The notes below the pieces were generated by a model. It did not search any database. It saw only the letters and a list, made by a program, of their open reading frames with translations, and was not told the DNA's origin. This document shows positions 48,365 to 59,594 of a DNA stretch of 64,000 nucleotides, piece by piece; position 1 is the first letter of the stretch, and each line of letters starts with the position of its first letter. The DNA is from Chlorophyllum brunneum (taxonomy: Eukaryota; Basidiomycota; Agaricomycetes; Agaricales; Agaricaceae): NCBI GenBank assembly GCA_963576785.1, contig OY756144.1, forward strand, positions 1,364,001 through 1,428,000, in the 5' to 3' direction. The position numbers and the translations under genes were made by a program.

Positions 48365-49580
48365 TTAATTAACGGAGACTTTTGCGAGGAGGTCCGCAAG
48401 ATCATCGGTTGCTTTGTCAACTGCAGATGGAACCTTTTTCATATCCTCTTCTGGCTCGGCCTCCTCGACCTCTTCCTCTGATTCCTCATCTTCATCGTTC
48501 AGGTACAACTTGCCACCGCGGGCTTTAAGGGAAATACCAAGGTTTTCAAGATGGTCGTCATCATCCTCTGCTTCATTCCACTGCAACTCTAGGCGGATAA
48601 GGTTGCCCAGGCTCTCTCCAACGTTGGTGGCGAGCAACTCGAAAGTGGCCGTCTCGAGGTTGTTGTTCTGTAATTGGAGAGTATGTAGTTTGGGATTTGA
48701 GCCGTTTGCAAGAGTGTTTAGCAACGCTGGGACTTCGCCCTCTGCAGAGAGCACGCAATCCGAAAGATTGAGCACTTTAAGCTCGGGCCAGGAGGCCAAA
48801 GCTTCTGCCCAGGCTGTGACACCAGTGAGGGCACCATCTGCGGTAAAGGTGTTATCCTGGAGATCAATATGCCGCAATGCAGGATTCTTCTTGAGCCCTC
48901 TGGCAAGAGCTGTGACACCCTCCATCCTGATACCATTCTGGGGCATCCTGATCTCCTCGAGTGTACCGTGTTCGGCAAAGGCATCGGCCCAAGCCTGAGC
49001 TGATCCGTTCTCTAAGCGATTCCGTCCGCAGATGACAACGCGAAGATTAGATTTGAGTCCGGCAGCTTTGGAGAGTTGAGCGGATTCGCGAAGGGCGTCT
49101 GCGATGACACAGCCTCCTGCAGGACCAAGACCGTTGTTGTTGAGTTTGAGGATCTGGAAGGAACGATTGTGGGTGAGGAAGGGGACCATGGGATCTACGG
49201 ATCTGCCGCCAAAGGCGTTGTCGGAGAGGTTTATTTCGACGAGGGATGATTTGTGTTTGAGAGCATTGCAGATGGCGGTGAGGGCTAGGGGGATCTCTGA
49301 GATGAGACGACCGGTGAAGATGTCTGCAAAGTCTGCAACCTGGAGGAGGACGCGTCGGGGAGGGTTGGAAGGCAGGGGGGGTGTGCCGTACCTTTAGAAC
49401 CTGGGTTTTCTCGAGGAAAGCAGCGAGGGCGTGAGCGGCGTCTACGCCGAGAGTGTTTCCGCCGAGGTGGATTTCGTCGATGAGAGCGGGATCGAAGTCT
49501 GCAAGGAGGGGCAGGATGTGGGCAGCGGTGTCGAGTCTGAGGCCCCTGCCCTGGAGCGAGAAGATGCGGGGAGAGATCAT
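48365..49580 (-). CDS. rna1: Ran GTPase-activating protein (Rna1/RanGAP)
   Basis: Two exons (49392-49580, 48365-49339) give 387 residues, the usual fungal RanGAP length. Leucine-rich repeats fill the protein: IDEIHLGGNTLG, EINLSDNAFGGRSVDP, LKLNNNGLGPAGG, GRNRLENGSAQAWADAF, EEIRMPQNGIRMEGV, DLQDNTFTADG and LQLQNNNLETAT. An acidic tail (EDEESEEEVEEAEPEEDM) and a short terminal helix end it, as in Rna1. It triggers GTP hydrolysis by Ran in the cytoplasm and so sets the direction of nuclear transport. Its start is 90 bp from the start of the first MOB2 gene on the other strand. Confidence 0.92.
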
Positions 49581-49670
49581 GGACGGGATGGAAGGAGCGG
49601 GGTTTCCTTATTGGGGTGGAGTTGCACGTGAGGAGGGGTGTTTGTGGGCGGGCGTGTGTTTGTGTGGGCC
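49581..49670. promoter_or_regulatory. Short divergent promoter of RanGAP and MOB2 copy 1 with CACGTG
   Basis: A 90-bp space contains CACGTG (49625-49630), a bHLH-type E-box, followed by a strongly G-rich stretch on the plus strand. No TATA box is visible. Use by both genes is inferred from position. Confidence 0.4.
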
Positions 49671-50573
49671 ATGTCGTTTCTCGGATCCATCGGGTATGTC
49701 CTCTGCCTCACCGCCTCGACAGTCCCTCAACCAGCCCAGCCGTTCCATGGCCCGTGGTGCACACCGCACCCAGAAGCCGTCTCCAACTCCCTCCGCCACT
49801 GCCTCCCCCCCTCCCCAGAAGCCTCTCTACCTATTCAGCCCCTTCGTCGACGCCGCCCTCGTCAAGGGCAACTTCAAGACCATCGTCATCCTCCCAAAGT
49901 ACGTCGACATCATGGAATGGGTCGCCGTCAACAGTACGTCTCCCCTCCACTCCCCCCTCCTCTTACCGAACTAACCCCTCAGTCTTTGACTTTTATACCA
50001 ACCTCAACGAGTTTTACGGAACCATCGCAGAGTGCTGCACCTCCCAAGCATGCCCCACCATGTCTGCCGGATCAACGTGCGCGTATCCCTCTCCTCGCCG
50101 ATCATCGTTAATCACCCGCACTAGCCTGAACTATACCTGGATCAACCAGGAGCGTAAAAGCGTCCATCTCCCCGCACCCACCTACATTGACTATGTCATG
50201 ACCTGGATCCAGAATCTCCTAGACGACGAGAACGTCTTCCCAACCAAGTCTGGTACGACTCTCACCCTAGCCTTCTTCACACTCTAACCCCTACCCGTCA
50301 GGCAACGACTTTCCACAGGGCTTCCCTTCCACCATTAAACACGTCTACCGCCAGCTTCTTCGCGTCTTTGCACACATATACCACGCACATTACACACAGA
50401 TCCTCCACCTCCGCTCCGAACCCCACTTTAACTCTCTCTTTGCACATTTCCTCGCTTTTGGCCGGGAGTACGAACTTCTCGAACCCAAGGACCTCAAAGG
50501 CGCCACTTCCGCCCCTGTTGGTGTCGGAGCCTTGTGGGAAAAGTGGAGGGAAATGGGTTTGTTGGAGGGTTAG
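49671..50573 (+). CDS. MOB2-type kinase activator, tandem copy 1
   Basis: Five exons (49671-49693, 49740-49933, 49983-50076, 50125-50252, 50302-50573) give 236 residues. The Mob domain starts KPLYLFSPFVDAALVKGNFK and continues LPKYVDIMEWVAVN, FDFYTNLNEFYG, CPTMSAG, TYIDYVMTWIQNLLDDENVF and HVYRQLLRVFAHIYHAHYTQ. The SPFV...ALVKGNFKTIV start and the LNEFYG block follow Mob2, not Mob1. Mob2 activates NDR kinases (Cbk1, Orb6) that drive polarised growth and separation. The cysteines and histidines of the Mob zinc site are retained (Cys in AECC and CPTM, His-Tyr-His in the helix). Intron positions and phases match the next gene exactly. The acceptor at 49739 was chosen by comparison with that gene. 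Confidence 0.88.
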
Positions 50574-50725
50574 CCTCTGGTTTAATATGTAAATTCGTAA
50601 TGTGATGCTAGATGTAAGAAACAATACAGAGAAAGCTGCAGGGCGGCTGTTATGATTTTCGTCACATCCTCGTCCTTACGTACTCTCCTGTCTTTAAATC
50701 CAAACCACATCCACCTCCTCCCACA

Positions 50726-51686
50726 ATGTCCTTTTTCGGGTACGCTCCTCCTCGTCTCTACACCACTCCACTGACCTACCACATCAGCCGTAATCGTGCC
50801 CCACGCGGAGCCAGACGCTCACCAACCCCAGGCTCAGGAAACAACTACAACCGACAGGGCACCCCCTCCCAACCACCTTCCCCAGGTCCAACCTCTCCCA
50901 CTTCCTTTGCCCATGTCATCGACGGCGAACCCAAACCTTTATACCTCTCCAGCCCCTTTGTGAACAGCGCACTTGTGAAGGGAAATTTCAAGACCATTGT
51001 CTTGTTACCAAAGTATGTCGACATTATGGAGTGGGTTGCTGTGAACAGTGAGTGGTCTGACAGAACCACGCCATGGCTTCCTAATCGACTTTATCAGTGT
51101 ATGACTTTTTCACGAATCTGAACGAGTTTTGTGGGGTACTAGCAGAATGCTGTACCCAACATAGCTGTCCAACCATGTCTGCCGGATCAAAGTGCGTTTC
51201 CAGCACTTCAAACCCAACTATCAACTCATATCCAGCAGCTTGAATTATCTCTGGCAGCAAGCCTCAGGAAAATTCGTACATATGACTGCACCGCAATACA
51301 TCGATACCGTCATGTCCTCCATCCAAATTATGCTCGACGACGAATCAATCTTCCCAACGAACAACAGTACGTGAACGGCGTTCACATTCCAAACCCACTC
51401 AACAAAAAATCTAGCCCACGAATTCCAACGCACTTTCCCTGGTGTCACTCGCCACATCTACCGTCAACTCCTTCGCGTCTTTGCACACATCTACCACGCC
51501 CATTTCCATCAGATCCTTCACCTTCGCGCTGAACCACACTTCAACTCTTTGTTTGCTCATTTTTTGGCATTTGGGAAAGAGTTTGATCTCTTGGAGTTGA
51601 AAGAGATTAAAGGTGAGCCTGGACAGTGGGTTGGTGTTGGCATGTTGTGGGAAAAGTGGAGGGATATGGGGACGTTGGAAAAGTAA
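50726..51686 (+). CDS. MOB2-type kinase activator, tandem copy 2
   Basis: Five exons (50726-50739, 50788-51047, 51098-51191, 51239-51366, 51415-51686) give 255 residues. The domain reads KPLYLSSPFVNSALVKGNFK, FFTNLNEFCGVLAECC, CPTMSAG, QYIDTVMSSIQIMLDDESIF and HIYRQLLRVFAHIYHAHFHQ. It has a longer Ser/Pro/Gly-rich N-terminal region than copy 1. All four introns match copy 1 in place and phase, and the first exon again codes only the MSFxG peptide. The exon 4 acceptor is a tandem CAGCAG, so two products differing by one residue are possible. The gene starts about 150 bp after the stop of copy 1, on the same strand. Confidence 0.9.
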
Positions 51687-51860
51687 GAACGGGAAATATC
51701 TCTTTCTTTCTTTTCCCGCGAGATTTCGCGCGTGTATACCCTTTCGAACCGGATGGATGGAATCTATGACTTGAATAATGTAACTCGTTCTTTAATGAAG
51801 ACATATTCAGCTTCTCAACCGTTACAACGTTATTGATTCCATGCCAACTCAACTCAACCC

Positions 51861-52831
51861 TTACATCAAGGAGCCAAGACCCATCATCAAGGCTACAGCA
51901 CTAATTCCGGTCCTTCCAAACATTCTTTTCATCAAGGCACCATTCTGTGATGTATTCCCCGCTCCAGAGGGGGGATTTGCACCGCCTGACGAAGGTGGTG
52001 TGGTGGGTGACCCTGAGCCTCCGGTGGGCGGTGACCCTCCCATAGCTGTCGCCTACAAGAATACAGGGTTCCGTGTCGAGAGGGAGAGACAAAATTACAT
52101 ACTTTGAATGCATTGAACGTCTTCTCAGCAGTAGGATTCAAGGCAAAAACCATGCCATTCTGGCAATGACTAACCCGATTCAGCGCCTCGGTCCTTGGGG
52201 GATGGAACTGAACCTACCCGCTTTGAGCACAGTAAAACCACAATGGAGATGAATCTGTCCTCTTTTTAGCAGGTGACGTTTTTCTAGCACAATCTCATAC
52301 CATCTTCAAGTCTGAATGACCACTCTGGGAACGATGTGGCGCCTGAAGGGACAGGGAGGAATCCAGAGTCGACGCCAAGAGTGGGAGTTGTCCTGTAATT
52401 GTTTAGCAGTACTGGTAGGTATAAAACGCAGAGAGAGCCCACGAGCGTTGGCAGGGTGTACCGAAACTGGATTGTGTCACGGTCTATAGATTTTCCAAGG
52501 CAGTGAGTTACTATGTCGACATTGTCATAAGACCATGGATAGGATAGATTGAACGCACATGATTTTTCGAAACACTAGTTTGAAAAGTTTAGTCACTAGA
52601 GGTCTACATTGGGTTGGAACGAGACTTGCAATCGGAAAGCAACTGTGTCTCCCTTTTTCGCAGTGACACTGGAAACTTGGTGTGTGAGTGATATTCGAAC
52701 ATCAAAAGAGGAGGGACGAAGACAGACCTCGAAGGATCGTACGTCAATCCGCCATCTTTACCAACTGTGACCAGAAATGATTCCGCGTGGACAAGAGCGA
52801 AAAGTGAAACGAGTGCAAAGACGGTATGCAT
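51861..52831 (-). CDS. Secreted cupredoxin-domain protein, probably GPI-anchored
   Basis: Eight exons (52728-52831, 52621-52668, 52559-52574, 52443-52483, 52301-52392, 52218-52254, 52103-52169, 51861-52052) give 198 residues. A signal peptide (HTVFALVSLFALVHA) precedes a plastocyanin-like fold: FLVTVGKDGGLTYDPS, SVTAKKGDTVAFRL, KNHTVTQSSFGTPC and WFYCAQSGHCQNGMVFALNP. The ligand set His (KNHT), Cys (FYC), His (GHC) and Met (NGM) of a type-1 copper site is complete. A Ser/Gly/Pro-rich stretch and a hydrophobic C-terminus (TGISAVALMMGLGS) suggest GPI attachment. Such proteins are common at the mushroom cell surface; their role is unclear. Exon 3 is 16 bp and carries the first copper ligand. Confidence 0.87.
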
Positions 52832-53205
52832 TACACCAGGTAAAGCAGGAGATCCAAAAAGAATATCAAAAGATACGAGCCTACAGTGTATTATCAACCA
52901 AAGTGACGATGAAAAGGCGGTAGACACTCACTCAGCTCTTGGAACAAAGGTAAAAGGAAAGAAAGAGGAAGAGAACAAGGGCGGAGGTTCGGGTAGAAAT
53001 ACCTCCTCGTCGTCACCCAAGGCAACAAACACTCAGGCTCATTCATAACTGGGAGCTGATATTGAGAAAGATTGAATGTGGAGTGATCATGAGGCCCTGG
53101 TTATAAGGGGTAAAGAGATAAGATTGGCTTGGCATCCGATCACAAATGCTTCCTCAGCAACAAATCCCGACTACGCCGTCATAACACATCAACAAGTCTT
53201 TTCTT
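52832..53205. other. Divergent intergenic region
   Basis: About 370 bp between the cupredoxin gene and the PPC decarboxylase gene. It is A/G-rich in the middle (AAAGGAAAGAAAGAGGAAG). No gene is recognised; it should hold both promoters. Confidence 0.4.
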
Positions 53206-54083
53206 ATGGCTACATCACCTTCGTCAAGAATTTTTACCGCAAGCGCTGAACGCACTCCAGATCACACTCATGTTCTTCTAATAGCAACAGGCAGCGTCGC
53301 CTCTGTCAAGGCTCCTCTCATCGTTCGCGAATTACTAACCGTCCGTCGCTTTCTTATTTCTTGTTACACAACGCCTTCATTCTCGTCATCCTTCTGAATA
53401 CAGTATGACAAAGTAAAAATTGAAGTCATAGCCACTAAACCATCCCTCACTTTCTTCAAACGAGGGGACATTGAGGCTTGTGGTGTACGTGTATGGACTG
53501 ACGAAGATGAATGGTCGGTACGTAACTCCCCTCCCATTCTTCCAATCATACGAACTTAATCATCCCCACCAACTAGGATTCATACAAAATTGGTGATCCA
53601 ATCCTTCATATCGAATTACGCAGATGGGCAGACATAGTCCTCGTCGCACCCTGTTCCGCCAACACACTGGCGAAAATCTCACAAGGAATCTGCGACAACC
53701 TCGCAGTACGTCTACACACCACTTTTGCCAGCCATCGACTGACATTGATTATTATAGACCTCACTCCTTCGGGCCCTTGCACCAACAACACCCACATATA
53801 TCTTCCCCGCAATGAACACGCTCATGTATGAACATCCCCTCACCACAGAACATCTTCGAATAGTCCGCGAGATTGTACGGTATAATATCACTGGACCTAT
53901 TGGTAAAAATTTGGCTTGTGGCGACGTTGGTACGTACATGCGATTGCTGTAAACCAGATATTCTCTACAGCCAATGCTCAACAATACTCAGGCATAGGTG
54001 CCATGACAGAATGGCAGGATATTGTCCAAATCGTTGTCAATTGCTTTGGCCTCGTTCGGAACCTGCATCCTAATTCGGGGTGA
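53206..54083 (+). CDS. Phosphopantothenoylcysteine decarboxylase (coenzyme A synthesis)
   Basis: Five exons (53206-53340, 53404-53517, 53577-53705, 53758-53929, 53992-54083) give 213 residues. The enzyme decarboxylates 4'-phosphopantothenoylcysteine to 4'-phosphopantetheine with FMN. Family motifs are clear: VLLIATGSVASVKAP near residue 25, HIELRRWADIVLVAPCSANT with the active-site His, LAKISQGICDNLATSLLRA, FPAMNTLMYEHPLT and LACGDVGIGAMTEW with the catalytic Cys. Length and motif order match the compact eukaryotic enzyme (AtHAL3 type) and not the longer Hal3/Vhs3 phosphatase inhibitors of yeast. No acidic tail is present. Confidence 0.93.
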
Positions 54084-54159
54084 ATGTCGCAACGATAGCC
54101 GTCTCATGGGGTGCGTGGTAAAAAAGGGAAAAGCCATGAACTCGATTTTAGATCTGGTT

Positions 54160-54252
54160 AGCCCACCGCGGGACTCGAACCCGCAACTTTCAGATGATTA
54201 CATATGCCTAGCTGTAAAAGTCTGACGCTCTGACCAATTGAGCTAGGCGGGC
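54160..54252 (-). tRNA. tRNA-Lys (anticodon UUU) with a 19-bp intron
   Basis: On the minus strand the cloverleaf folds with acceptor arms GCCCGCC and GGTGGGC (one G-U pair), D-arm GCTC...GAGC, anticodon stem TCAGA/TCTGA and T-arm GCGGG TTCGAGT CCCGC. The loop is CTTTTA, then an intron (54196-54214) after position 37, then A. The anticodon is TTT. It lies between the convergent ends of the PPC decarboxylase and aldo-keto reductase genes. Confidence 0.93.
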
Positions 54253-54402
54253 TTGTGAAAATTAGCAGTTTTGTCCATCTGGTTCGGATACTAAATCTCT
54301 GGGTCAATCGGTAGAAAAATTTGGTCGGTTTGTATTTGGGTAGTATTCTAATGCTACTTCCACTATACCGCATGAGGTGAAGTGATCTGTGCACCAATTC
54401 TT

Positions 54403-56102
54403 TCAGTTCCAGATGTCAACTCCCCAGTCCGGATCAACAGATCTCTCAGGCTTATGAGATAAGGCAGCCTTCTCCAGTGTATCGAATGCTTCTTGAGGTA
54501 GACGGACAACTTGTATAAAAGGAATAAACCACGTGTCGCTGGAATAATAACATGATAGACTCACCGCGAAAATTCTCAACTACGCGAGAAGGTGTTACAC
54601 TTTTAGGTAGAACAACGGTCTGCAGGCAATGTCAATGAAGTGATAGTGACTCAGGCGTAGTTGACATACCCCGCGTTGGACGTGCCAAGAGATGACAACT
54701 TGAGCGGGAGTGATCCCTAACTCTCCAGCGATGGCCTTGATCTAGGCTAAGGTTAGAGCAGTAAATTCGAGGATTCCATATTACATGCATACTTCTGGAA
54801 CCTGCAAAGTCTTCTTAACCTTGTTTTGGCTGCCGAGTGGAGAATATGCTTCGAGAAGAAGGCCGTTCTCTTTCGACCACTGGACGATTCGTGAGTAACA
54901 GCGTTCAAATCAAGTATGCGCCAATAACGACCTTCAAGAGATCTGGTTGAGGGTTCCAATAGCTTAGTTCAACTTGATTGATGGCGGGCTGGACCTTGAG
55001 GGGGTTGGCTGTCAGATTCTGGATCCTGCAGATGTGCTGGTAAGTAACTAGACAGGTAAAGACGGTGTATACATGTGCCACGACCTTCGGATATTGAAAC
55101 TGAATCAGTGTTAGTATCTGAAGAACATCGGGATAGCGACAAGGCATACTTGCTGATACCAATATTCCTGACTTTGCCCTTTGCGACCATTTCTTCGAGT
55201 TTCTGCCAAGTAGGGTACGGGTTTTCGGTCAGGTCGAGGTCGACTTCCTGGCCTTTGCCCTTCTTGAATGCGACAGGCCAATGTATGAGGTACAAGTCGA
55301 GGTAGTCGAGACCAAGTCTTGAGAGTGATTCATCGAGGGCAGGTTCCACGTCCTCAGGGGCATGGAAGCTGTTCCATAACTAGTTTTGAGATGAGAACTA
55401 GCCATTGTTCCTCAGGAGCTGCTCCACCTTCGATGTAATCCAGATATCCTTGCGCTGTACGCCACTCTCCCGGATAGCATTACCAACCTCAACTTCATTC
55501 TGGACCACAACCGCAAGGGACAGTCAGGTCACTTTAAATCAGCCAAAGAGATAAACCTACACCGTAAATCCAGGCATCATCAATGTGTCTATATCCGGCT
55601 TTCAGTGCTGTCTGACGTCCTTGTGAGGCTTATGCTATGCCCAAGTCGTCAATCGCGAACCTTGACGGCAACGCCGACCTGACCAGGATCCGCGCGCCAG
55701 ACACCTAATGGGACGTTGGTCATGCTCGGAAACGGAAAGGGAGTTACGGAAGCGCTTACCAAGCGCAACTGAGGGTATCTTATCTCCCGAGGGTAGTGTA
55801 TGGAAACTTGGAAGTCTGGTGCCGGTTGACATAGTGCGGTTAGTACCATGACATCCTACAGACATATTGGTCCCATTCCTCATAAGCATCCCCTTGGACC
55901 TCAACACCCGACAAGCGGCGGGTATCTCTTTGACAGCCAGCATAAGGGTGTACATGATCGCCAGGACGGCAAGGATGTAAAAGATGAACTTCTTGAGAGC
56001 GTTCCTGCGCTTTCGAAGACGGGAAGCTTCAAGATCGTATTGTTTGTCGTCGACAGCCTGGGGATTGGCTACTGTGGGAAGAGGTGAATAGAGTGGTGGC
56101 AT
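54403..56102 (-). CDS. Aldo-keto reductase with an N-terminal membrane segment
   Basis: Eleven exons (55760-56102, 55661-55704, 55561-55611, 55428-55499, 55150-55379, 55085-55099, 54932-55025, 54793-54879, 54670-54741, 54565-54619, 54403-54509) give 389 residues. The AKR barrel is complete: ALGVWRADPG, AGYRHIDDAWIYGNE with catalytic Asp and Tyr, DIWITSKLWN with Lys, and LYLIHWPVAF with His. NADPH-side residues follow (LPKSVTPSRVVENF). The usual AKR start would be the ATG about 85 codons downstream of 56102. The frame is open upstream and encodes a basic stretch and one membrane helix (FIFYILAVLAIMYTLMLAV). Either the enzyme is membrane-anchored or translation starts at the inner ATG. Exon 6 is 15 bp. 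The C-terminus DPDWGVDIWN is family-typical. Confidence 0.88.
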
Positions 56103-56192
56103 GTTGGAAGGGTGCGTGGGTGGATCGAATGTGTGTGAGGATTTGTAAATAGGCCAGTGACGCCATCTTTTGGGCAGGTTCTCTTTGTGACC
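56103..56192. promoter_or_regulatory. Short divergent promoter of the reductase and homeodomain genes
   Basis: The two start codons are only about 90 bp apart. No canonical TATA or known box stands out; GTGCGTGGGTGG is GT-rich. If the reductase starts at the inner ATG, the space grows to about 340 bp. Confidence 0.35.
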
Positions 56193-57943
56193 ATGGACGC
56201 TCGGACTGGCCACCTCAAGTTAAAGGCCCCCGCTATCCGCGCAAATCCAACACAGACTGTTCGCCTCAAGGCCGCCTATGCTGTTTCCTACAGTCCTTCG
56301 TCCCAGGCAATTCGAGAGCTAAGTCACCAGACTGGCTTGTATGTGACCCCCATCCTCTCCCCATGAATATATGCCAGCTGAACCATTTCCTCAGGCCCGA
56401 AAAATGGATCAGTAATTGGTTTGGGAGGCAACGCAGCAAATCCAGAAAAGCTGGCGAGGTCATCGATATGACAGCTAGCTCTTCTGCCTCCACCGATACC
56501 ATTAACTTTACTTTCAAAAGAGAAGACTTGCCAGCCCAGTCATCTACTCTAGATGTTGTGACTTTCAAGACTGAGCACGCGGAGGTACAATTGGAGAACG
56601 AGCCGCCTTCTTCGCCTCATTCGACCGCTCAAGACATTCCTTTTTCAAACAGGAAGACCACCAGGCCAACTCGTCGCAGAGCTCCTCGTACAAGGAGGCC
56701 CAGGGCTCAAAATCAGAAAACCGTAGTTAAGCAGGAAACCCAGGAATTGCTTTTGACGAAAGCGTCTCCTACCGTTACTCCAGGGCAGCCGCCTCAGCTG
56801 CTGCCTTCGGTCGCAACCTCTTACACGACTCGAGGTCGAACCCGAAATGCACTCATCCAATCACGACTTCCCGTTCCACCACCTACCCGCTCACGGATGC
56901 CTCTTGAACCCGGATTGTACGGCATACAACCAAAAATTGGCAATGATCACTCGACCAATGTACCTACGGCACAGATATACACGTCGAGCGGGTATCTCTT
57001 GGGCGCACCAGCTAATGGCCAGCAGTTGATTGTCCCACATAGGCAACAACGCCCCATAATGCGTGCAGATTTCAGACATTCAGTTCCAAATGACTACTGC
57101 TCAGACTCCGGCCCTGCAGATGCTCTCTCTCCCTGCCCAAAAGACCTAGACTTGTCTCAATGGCCATCGTCCCCGGCTTCAAGCGAAACCAGGAACCCTT
57201 CCTCTCGCTCCCAATCAATTGTCCCTTCCACTGCTTTATATGACCCTTTGGCACTGATTGGTATGATAAGGCTCTGGTGCGACTAGCTACTCTGATTCTA
57301 GCTCCTCCTGGTCTAGCTCAAGGCACATTATCGGGTCAACAAGCTCCGTTAAATCTCTCTCTACAGGCAATGATGGGGTTGTATAATGACAACCCTGCAT
57401 ATCATAGCGCTATGCTACTCAATTATGCTTCGCTTTTGCCGGTCATTGGACTGCCATCTTGCTTGGATAAACGCTGATATCTGTGGACTATAGACTCTTT
57501 TCCCAGCACTTACTGGAGCCGTGGTAGGGTCTACATCTCAAAATCTTGAAGCCCATCCGCAGGCGCATCCCCCCACGCACCCTTCTGCCGGCAGATATCA
57601 CCCAGCTGAAATACTCCCCACTGACAGTCCTAAATTACCAGCATATACTATCGACGACCCTCCGTCGCCCTGCGCCAACCCTTCAGCAGTCGAGGGAGAG
57701 ACTTTGGCAACTCCTTGGAACTCGGGCTCTAATTACTTGGATTTTTCTGGCTTACACTATGATTACGCTCCACTCAGTCACTTGCAAGAACGTCTAGAAC
57801 CATTCCGTTTACCCGAGAGCACCTATCTGTTCGGAAGGGAGGCCGTGGTCAATCATTTGTTAGATGATCAACTTGCTGTAGAGGAACCATTCCAGGCGGC
57901 GATGGGGCTGGTACTGTTATCGAAACTAGGTCTGGAGTGGTAG
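56193..57943 (+). CDS. Homeodomain-type transcription factor, divergent helix 3
   Basis: Four exons (56193-56338, 56395-57260, 57302-57441, 57494-57943) give 533 residues. The homeodomain-like region is at the N-terminus (residues ~15-65): LKAAYAVSYSPSSQAIRELS, then HQTGLPEKWISNWFGRQRSK. The intron falls between helices 2 and 3. Trp and Phe of the recognition helix are present. The position of the normally invariant Asn after WFx is Arg here. The remaining ~460 residues are Pro/Ser-rich with a basic patch (TTRPTRRRAPRTRRPRAQ) and a Gln/Leu-rich C-terminus, consistent with a regulator. It could bind DNA in a non-standard way. Targets are unknown. Confidence 0.7.
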
Positions 57944-59594
57944 ATCATACGTCGAGTGCAGAGTGCAGGGTATCGATGTTATAGCTGATTGATCATATTG
58001 AGCATGTACGGCTGAGAAGAATCGAACTTGAAAGCTGGATCTTGAGGTCTAACTAACTTTGCTGTATTTAATCTATTGCCCCCGCTGAAATTCCCTTGAC
58101 AACTCAGGCGGTACGGGCAGACCATAGCCCCGAGCAAACTCGGGCGGTGAGGAGCTATCCCATCATTATTGATCGAATGAAGCAGGTTATTTTGCTGCTG
58201 TGGCAGCGGTCACAGCTTATATCCCTACTCTGGTTTTTGGAAACTGAGCGCACTACATGGAGCACTCCCCTCAATCAAGTTTACAAGTATGACAGACGCT
58301 CAGAGGATGAGAACATAAATCCTATAGCCTCGCAGCGGCTCTCAAGTTGTCAGGTATCTCGGCCAATTTGTCGGAACGATAATGGATAAATAGTGTGTCC
58401 AGTATCATAATCATGTTTTCGGAACCGAGATCGGCTAGAGCGAACCTTGTGTTGCGTTTCAGTCTCTCTACCGCTTAAGCGGGTGGCTCGAGAATGCGAT
58501 CACCGCTACCAGTTGACTGGTAGCTATCATAGACTGATGACCATCCATGTTCCGGACGGGAATTCAATATTCAGGACCTGTGGGACGATAGAGATTAAAA
58601 TTAAACCTGGGAGCTGGCACAGTAATATAGTAAACGTTGCACCGTATCAACGATTGCGAGACGCGGGTACTAGTCTAGCTCAGAGGATGAAATCATGGGT
58701 CAAAATTTTTTTGGGGAGAATAATAAATCGATACTTGAGGCTGCGAGATCGGAAATACAATGATAACTAACCCAGGTAAAGGCCAACTCGCTGCAGAACT
58801 TGACTGGCTATGTAACCAAAACTACCCATTCTAATTTTGGTAGCGTGCCTAGTTCTCATCATTCGAGAAATTTGTTTGTATTCAGCCCCAAGGCCAAAGC
58901 CAAATAGATGGCGATCTTGGACAGTTCCTGGGACCTGCTCTTTGCCCTTGCACAACCTCGAGATTTGGGTTTACGTCGCTTTCTGGTCCGCCAGGAAAAT
59001 CTTTCACTGATTCGCGTGAATATGTTACCCGTGTACTTCCTGCAACCCCCTGACAGGTCCTCTCTAACTAGTTTTTGATATTCGCCTAACTCAACGAATC
59101 ATGATCTACGACCACGGAGGACCCTCTTGCCCTGAGCGTGACTATTCTGGCTACCCGGCGCAGACAGAGTGCCTGAACAAGTGCTCTAGGTTTTGTGCTG
59201 CATGGCTTGTCTGTTTTGTGCCTGTTATATGGTCTGAGTTTGGCGCAAGCTTTCCGACCATTTCATTAGGTGGAACTCCACGACCTCACGATGCGAAGGT
59301 CGTCTGTACATGCGGACCACGGTACCTTGACACTTTACGACATTTCTAATTGAGTCCCAACCCCGAATATCCAGGGACACTGCTACTCCAACCCAGCTCA
59401 AGTAGCCGAGATCCTTTGGAGATTCACAGAATCGTTTAATGCTAGTATCGCCTGTTGGATGGCGCAACGTATCCTTTGCTCATCTCCAAGTTAACCTCTG
59501 ACCACCGCGAGTGTTGTTCTACGGTACCGTATACAGTGCCATTTTCGGGCCTCTGTAGATGCTAACAAGTGTCTCTTTGCAGCAGTGCTAAGCA
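57944..59594. other. 1.65-kb intergenic region without recognised gene
   Basis: This is the longest gene-free stretch outside the transposon block. Short ORFs occur (58096-58389, 58447-58770, 59101-59349), but none has a recognisable motif, signal peptide or plausible exon partners. No tRNA or repeat was seen. It may carry the promoter of the downstream oxidoreductase gene or an unrecognised non-coding RNA. Confidence 0.4.

Noticed and set aside
59101..59349. Cysteine-containing ORF upstream of the TmpA-like gene as a small secreted protein
   Set aside because: No signal peptide, no plausible splice partner and no family similarity that I can recognise.
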